The translations under genes were made by a program, and so were the position numbers. Positions 60,044-64,000 of a DNA stretch of 64,000 nucleotides are shown piece by piece. Within the stretch, counting starts at the first letter, position 1. Every line of letters begins with the position of its first letter. The DNA comes from an uncultured Bacteroidales bacterium (GTDB taxonomy: Bacteria > Bacteroidota > Bacteroidia > Bacteroidales > Paludibacteraceae). Location: the NCBI GenBank assembly GCA_934667275.1, contig CAKULK010000001.1, positions 186,001 to 250,000 on the forward strand, given 5' to 3'. The notes beneath the pieces are model-generated. The model saw only the letters and a list, made by a program, of their open reading frames with translations, ran no database searches and was not told the origin of the DNA.

Positions 60044-60071
60044 ATGCAAGCACTTAACAAAGTGCTTGCAT
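60044..60071. other. perfect 12-bp inverted repeat over the ribE stop codon
   Basis: ATGCAAGCACTT (60044-60055) and AAGTGCTTGCAT (60060-60071) with a 4-nt loop. The stop codon (60054-60056) lies at the loop, and the 3' arm encodes the last ribE residues. No T-run follows on the minus strand. Confidence 0.75.
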
Positions 60072-60668
60072 ACGGGCAATATACTTCCCTATAATATCAA
60101 ACTCCAGATTCACCACGCTCCCCACCTCAATATATTTGAAGTTGGTCTCCTCGTGGGTGTAGGGGATGATGCATACGCTCACGTACCCTTTCTCGCCCTG
60201 TACGTCGGGTTCGCACACGGTCAGGCTCACCCCGTTGATGCAGATAGAACCCTTATCCACAGCCAGATAGCCGCGCCGTGCCATCTCTTTGCTTGTCTCG
60301 TATTCAAACCTGTAATACCAACTCCCTTCGGTTTCACGTACCTCGATGCAACGCGCCGTTTGGTCCACGTGACCCTGCACGATATGTCCGTCCAACCGCT
60401 CGTTGAGCAGCATCGAACGCTCCACATTCACCCAATCACCCTCGCGCAACAGACCCAGATTGCTCCGCACCAGCGTCTCCTGCATCGCGGTAACGGTGTA
60501 CAAATCACCCTCAATCTTCACCACGGTCAGGCACACCCCGTTGTGGGCAATCGACTGGTCGATGCTGAGCGCGTCCTTATACGGGTTGCGCAGCGTAAAA
60601 TGCTTGTTACCAAGTTCTTGCTCAATCTTAACGACTTGAGCCATTGTCTCTACGATTCCTGAAAACAT
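60054..60668 (-). CDS. ribE: riboflavin synthase, alpha subunit
   Basis: 204 residues from MFSGIVETMAQV, the canonical start. Two lumazine-binding repeats follow, the first with NGVCLTVVKIEGDLYTV and the second with GSICINGVSLTVCEPD. The enzyme dismutates two lumazine molecules to riboflavin. The frame's earlier Met (60677) is less likely. The start lies 41 bp inside the 3' end of the upstream flippase gene, an unusually long overlap. No FMN riboswitch was seen. Confidence 0.95.
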   Translation of the reverse strand: MFSGIVETMAQVVKIEQELGNKHFTLRNPYKDALSIDQSIAHNGVCLTVVKIEGDLYTVTAMQETLVRSNLGLLREGDWVNVERSMLLNERLDGHIVQGHVDQTARCIEVRETEGSWYYRFEYETSKEMARRGYLAVDKGSICINGVSLTVCEPDVQGEKGYVSVCIIPYTHEETNFKYIEVGSVVNLEFDIIGKYIARMQALC

Positions 60669-62154
60669 TGAAATCAAATTTTATAAGTATAACACAATAT
60701 ACAACAAGGAGAGCCGTCCCTATCCCCATTCGCGCCCACATCCCGAGGTCGTACACCCCGTAATACACTGCCAGCAGACCTATTGTCACCAGCGTGTACG
60801 CCCCGATGCGTTTCAGGTCATAAGGAATGGTCAGGTACTTGCGCCCCACGAAATACGACAGTAGCATAATCACGAAATAGCACACCGTGCTGCTCGCGGC
60901 GGATGCCATATACCCTATCTTTGGCACGAATATCGCCTGCAAAGTGAACGTTATCACCACTCCTATCAGCGAGAAATACGCGCCCCACTGCGTCTTGTCC
61001 GTCAGTTTGTACCAGAAACTCAGATTGAAATACACCCCTTGGAAGATGTACGTCCACAGCACTACGGGCACAATCTTCAAGCCTTCCCAATAACTTGGCG
61101 CGATGATAAACTTCAGCAAATCAAGGTAGAACACCATGCCGAGGAGTATCAAATACGAGAAGATGATGTAGTATTTCATCGCGTCCGCGTAGGCTTCCAC
61201 CGACTTCCTGTCCTTATGTTTCGCGAACACAAACGGCTCGTATGCGTAGCGGAATGCTTGGGTAAACATCATCATCACCATAGCCACCTTGAAGCATGCT
61301 CCATAGATTCCCAACTGTGTCTGCGCGTCATCACCCGCATAGAAGAACGGGAACATTATCCTGTCCAATGTCTGGTTCATTATCCCGCACACGCCCAATA
61401 CCAGCAATGGCAACGAGTACCGCAACATACGTTTGAGCAGTGCCCACGAGAACAGGGCGTCATCCGTAGTGTTTTGTCTTTGTTCCTTATTCTTTATTCT
61501 TGGCTCCAGAATAGCGGGCAGCAGGCAGAGCGTCTGGATGCCCGTCGCAATGATATTCGCCACGAACACATACCCCACACCGTAATCGGGGTTATACCAC
61601 GGCGCAATGATACTCCAGTCCTGTATCTTTGGGCAGAGTACTAAGAAGAACAGGTTGAGCAGTATATTCAGAAAGACAAACAGCAGTTTCAGTCCCGCGA
61701 ACTGCAGCGGACGTTTCTTGTATCTTAGGTACGCAAACGGGATACTCGCAAAGGCGTCCATTGCCACCACCACGCTCAGCAGCGCAATGAACTCCGCATG
61801 GGTAGGGTAGCCCAATACGTTGGCTATCGGTTGGCGGAACACGCAGCACAGCACGGCAAACAGCACCGATGTCGTCAGCAGACTAATCATCGCCGTTGTA
61901 TATACCGTATTCGGGTTCTCCCCTTCCTTGTTGGCAAAGCGGAAGAAGCCCGTCTCCATGCCGTAGGTCAGTATCACGAGCAGCAAGGCCGTCCATGCGT
62001 ACAGGTTGGTCACAATCCCGTAATCAGCCTGTTGTGCCAGCACGTAGGTATATAGCGGCACAAGGAGCCAGTTCAGAAACTTGCCCACTATCGAAGACAC
62101 GCCGTATATCGCTGTCTCTTTCGCCAACACCTTCATCTGTCTTGTATCACTCAT
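60628..62154 (-). CDS. oligosaccharide flippase (Wzx-like)
   Basis: 508 residues, about 12-14 membrane helices. AKETAIYGVSSIVGKFLNWLLVPLYT is the typical start of polysaccharide_synt/Wzx proteins. A hydrophilic loop near residue 218 (EPRIKNKEQRQNTTDD) is encoded by AAGAATAAGGA-rich DNA (about 61480-61505) resembling intergenic leaders at 17.8 and 52.5 kb, so it may be a repeat-derived insertion. It overlaps rsmI upstream by 8 bp and ribE downstream by 41 bp. Confidence 0.88.
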   Translation of the reverse strand: MSDTRQMKVLAKETAIYGVSSIVGKFLNWLLVPLYTYVLAQQADYGIVTNLYAWTALLLVILTYGMETGFFRFANKEGENPNTVYTTAMISLLTTSVLFAVLCCVFRQPIANVLGYPTHAEFIALLSVVVAMDAFASIPFAYLRYKKRPLQFAGLKLLFVFLNILLNLFFLVLCPKIQDWSIIAPWYNPDYGVGYVFVANIIATGIQTLCLLPAILEPRIKNKEQRQNTTDDALFSWALLKRMLRYSLPLLVLGVCGIMNQTLDRIMFPFFYAGDDAQTQLGIYGACFKVAMVMMMFTQAFRYAYEPFVFAKHKDRKSVEAYADAMKYYIIFSYLILLGMVFYLDLLKFIIAPSYWEGLKIVPVVLWTYIFQGVYFNLSFWYKLTDKTQWGAYFSLIGVVITFTLQAIFVPKIGYMASAASSTVCYFVIMLLSYFVGRKYLTIPYDLKRIGAYTLVTIGLLAVYYGVYDLGMWARMGIGTALLVVYCVILIKFDFNVFRNRRDNGSSR

Positions 62155-62833
62155 CTTTCTCAGGCTTACAATCCTTACCCGCTATAATAATTACAATCTC
62201 GCCTTTGCCTTCCCGCTCTTTGAATGAGGCAACTAACTCGGAAAGAGTACCACGGCGGGTCTCCTCAAACTTCTTGCTAATCTCCCTGCTGACACTTGCT
62301 CTGCGGTCTTTCCCAAGGTATTCCGCTAATTGTTCTAACGTCTTTTGAAGGCGGAACGGCGACTCATAAATGATTATCGAATGGGTTAGCGTAGCCAACT
62401 CTTTCAGTCGTGTTTGCCGTCCTTTCTTCTGCGGCAGGAACCCCTCGAAGTAAAAGCGGTCGTTGGGCAGTCCCGAATCCACCAATGCCGGCACGAAAGC
62501 GGTGGCACCGGGCAGGCATTGCACCTCCACACCTTTATCTACGCACGCGCGCACGAGCATGAAGCCGGGGTCGGAGATACACGGTGTGCCGGCATCCGAA
62601 ATCAGTGCCACATTCTCTCCCGCCGCGATGCGCGATGCCATCTCGTCCGATGTCTCATGTTCGTTGAACTTATGGTGGCTCTTCAGCGGTGTGTGAATAT
62701 CATAATGCTTCAGCAGCACCGACGAAGTGCGTGTGTCCTCAGCCAAAATCAAATCCGCCTCTTTCAACACGCGCAACGCCCTTAGCGTTATATCTTCCAA
62801 GTTCCCCACCGGGGTCGGCACTACGTACAGCAT
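62147..62833 (-). CDS. rsmI: 16S rRNA (cytidine(1402)-2'-O)-methyltransferase
   Basis: 228 residues. VVPTPVGNLEDITLRAL (4-20), LILAEDTRTSSVLLKHY, NVALISDAGTPCISDPG and IIYESPFRL are the signature segments of the SAM-dependent tetrapyrrole-methylase-fold enzyme RsmI, which 2'-O-methylates C1402 of 16S rRNA. Family members usually run to about 280 residues; this one lacks most of the C-terminal extension, as common in Bacteroidota. The leader holds repeats of GGTTAGAGATTAGA type. Confidence 0.94.
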   Translation of the reverse strand: MLYVVPTPVGNLEDITLRALRVLKEADLILAEDTRTSSVLLKHYDIHTPLKSHHKFNEHETSDEMASRIAAGENVALISDAGTPCISDPGFMLVRACVDKGVEVQCLPGATAFVPALVDSGLPNDRFYFEGFLPQKKGRQTRLKELATLTHSIIIYESPFRLQKTLEQLAEYLGKDRRASVSREISKKFEETRRGTLSELVASFKEREGKGEIVIIIAGKDCKPEKDE

Positions 62834-62881
62834 CTCTCTAACCTCTCTCTAACCTCTAATCCCTAACCTCTAATCTCTAAA

Positions 62882-63700
62882 TCAGAACCTTCTCCTCAGC
62901 ACATTCTCAAACAACTGCGCAGCGGTACTCTCCTTATCCCAATCGAAGTGCTCACGCACATACTCCAACGCCTCATCCAATGTGTCAAGGGCATTCAACT
63001 CGTCCAATGCGCGTTGCATCTTCTCGCCGTTGCCTGCAAACAACTCGCGTTGAAACAGAAAACGGTCTCCCAACGAGATAGCCTGACGTATATCCTTCAC
63101 GGGCGAACCGAACAGCGATGTCTGTGTCGGTGCCGTCTTTACCTCTGTCTTTGTTTCTTGGTGTGTTTCCGCTGCGGGCTTTGGGTCCTCTGCATGGGGT
63201 TGCACGACCTCTTTTTCTGCTTTCTTTTGAGGCTCCGCTGCGGGCGCACTCTCCGTCTCTGCGGGTGCTGCTGCCTCCTCGCGTACCTCCTCTTGCGGTT
63301 GAGCCGCTTCCTCATGCACTTCGGGCATATCCTCTGCCTCGGGTGTGGTCTCTTCCTCAATATCCTCCTCTACCAATGTCGTTGCCGCCGGCTCTGCCTC
63401 TGCATCTTCGTCCTCACCCACTATCAACTCCACCTCTACTTCGGGCTCATTCTTTACGGTCTCTACTGCCTTCGATAAGTCCTGTATCAGTTGGATATTC
63501 TCCTCGATTGTGTTATTGGTGGCTTGTATCAGGGCTATCTGCTGTTGCATCTGCTCCAACACACCCGCCACAGACTGGTCAGTCTGCGAATTGGCAGACA
63601 AACGGTTTTCCAACAGCGTCACCCGCTGCTCCAGAGCAGATAGTCTCTGCTCCAGAGCATTGGTGTACGCATTCAGTGATTGAATCAATTCTTCGTTCAT
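62882..63700 (-). CDS. coiled-coil protein with acidic linker, unknown function
   Basis: 272 residues. Residues 1-90 are a coiled coil (LEQRLSALEQRVTLLENRL). About 95-195 form a low-complexity Glu/Ala/Pro linker. About 205-272 are a conserved-looking C-terminal module (VKDIRQAISLGDRFLFQREL, ending ENVLRRRF). The C-terminal module occurs in many Bacteroidota proteins without known role. It is soluble, with no signal peptide. It lies 48 bp before rsmI. Confidence 0.75.
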   Translation of the reverse strand: MNEELIQSLNAYTNALEQRLSALEQRVTLLENRLSANSQTDQSVAGVLEQMQQQIALIQATNNTIEENIQLIQDLSKAVETVKNEPEVEVELIVGEDEDAEAEPAATTLVEEDIEEETTPEAEDMPEVHEEAAQPQEEVREEAAAPAETESAPAAEPQKKAEKEVVQPHAEDPKPAAETHQETKTEVKTAPTQTSLFGSPVKDIRQAISLGDRFLFQRELFAGNGEKMQRALDELNALDTLDEALEYVREHFDWDKESTAAQLFENVLRRRF

Positions 63701-63740
63701 AAACGAATGATTAATTATAAACTATTACTTATTACTGCGT

Positions 63741-64000
63741 TTAGCACGCCACGCGCTCCAACCATTTCACCATACCCAGCATCACGCTCATCGATACTAA
63801 GCAGATGCCAAGGAATACAGCCCAGCAGTATTGAATCGGCCAAGCATTGTACATAACGGGGCCAATCCAAATCATTAGGTTGCCCAGTGCCGTTGCGCCT
63901 AACCACAGACCCTGACACAGACCTACCATGTGACGCGGAGCCACCTTGCTCACAAACGACAAGCCCAGCGGAGAGATGAACAACTCTGCCACTGTCAGGA
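63741..64000 (-). CDS. POT-family peptide transporter (C-terminal part)
   Basis: Only the last ~85 codons are inside the window; the gene continues to the right. AELFISPLGLSFVSKVAPRHM is the conserved helix-10/11 region of proton-dependent oligopeptide transporters (PTR2/DtpA type), followed by two further helices. The ATG visible at 63992 is internal. It imports di- and tripeptides across the inner membrane. Confidence 0.82.
   Translation of the reverse strand, partial: LTVAELFISPLGLSFVSKVAPRHMVGLCQGLWLGATALGNLMIWIGPVMYNAWPIQYCWAVFLGICLVSMSVMLGMVKWLERVAC

Overview
The window is a 64 kb piece of a Bacteroidales (phylum Bacteroidota) chromosome, most likely from a gut- or mouth-type anaerobe. 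Four things point there. Nearly every transcription unit starts with the Bacteroidota promoter pattern TTTG, about 20 nt, TAnnTTTG, and leaders are AT-rich without Shine-Dalgarno sites. The gene families are typical of the order (DUF4837, DUF4296 behind lspA, DUF3795, OMP_b-brl_3-type barrels, FISUMP and type IX secretion tails). A SAM-II riboswitch precedes metK. The family or genus cannot be fixed from this sequence alone. No phage, insertion sequence, CRISPR array or rRNA operon was seen.

Layout. 1-7.6 kb: the end of a minus-strand structured RNA, a nitroreductase, pdxA-alaS, a GtrA-like protein, guanine deaminase and lipoate-protein ligase. 7.7-12 kb: tRNA-His, an EamA transporter, then a three-gene unit of steroid 5-alpha-reductase-like protein, old-yellow-enzyme flavin reductase and short-chain dehydrogenase, the combination expected for bile-acid or steroid A-ring reduction. 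12-15.3 kb: a glycan operon (GtrA, GT2, GT-C-like membrane protein) behind a ~400-nt structured leader or ncRNA, whose 5' part is repeated at the left edge of the window. 15.3-21.2 kb: a MacAB-TolC-type efflux operon. 21.3-31.1 kb: ABC-F protein, DUF4837 lipoprotein, thioredoxin lipoprotein, ferritin, radical SAM, lspA and metK with its riboswitch, then a GT2 operon. 31.2-37.4 kb: Crp, AraC and TetR regulators with a secreted flavodoxin and a large outer-membrane barrel. 37.4-49.2 kb: accessory region of small membrane proteins, an IdeS-like cysteine protease, a CAT-like acetyltransferase, a membrane-anchored TPR-HTH regulator and duplicated lipoprotein/barrel genes, with dense intergenic repeats. 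49.3-64 kb: housekeeping genes (argS, Xaa-Pro aminopeptidase, nadC, truA, ribE, rsmI), two flippases, two FKBP isomerases and the end of a peptide transporter.

The most unusual property is the intergenic DNA. At a dozen places, nearly always just 3' of a stop codon, it consists of tandem units exactly 11 bp long, sometimes with higher-order 77-bp (7 x 11) repeats. Unit sequences differ from place to place but fall into a few families, while the 11-bp length is constant. Related AT-rich leader sequences also appear in frame inside argS and a flippase gene. The steroid cluster, the paired structured RNAs and the IdeS-like protease are the other main points of interest.
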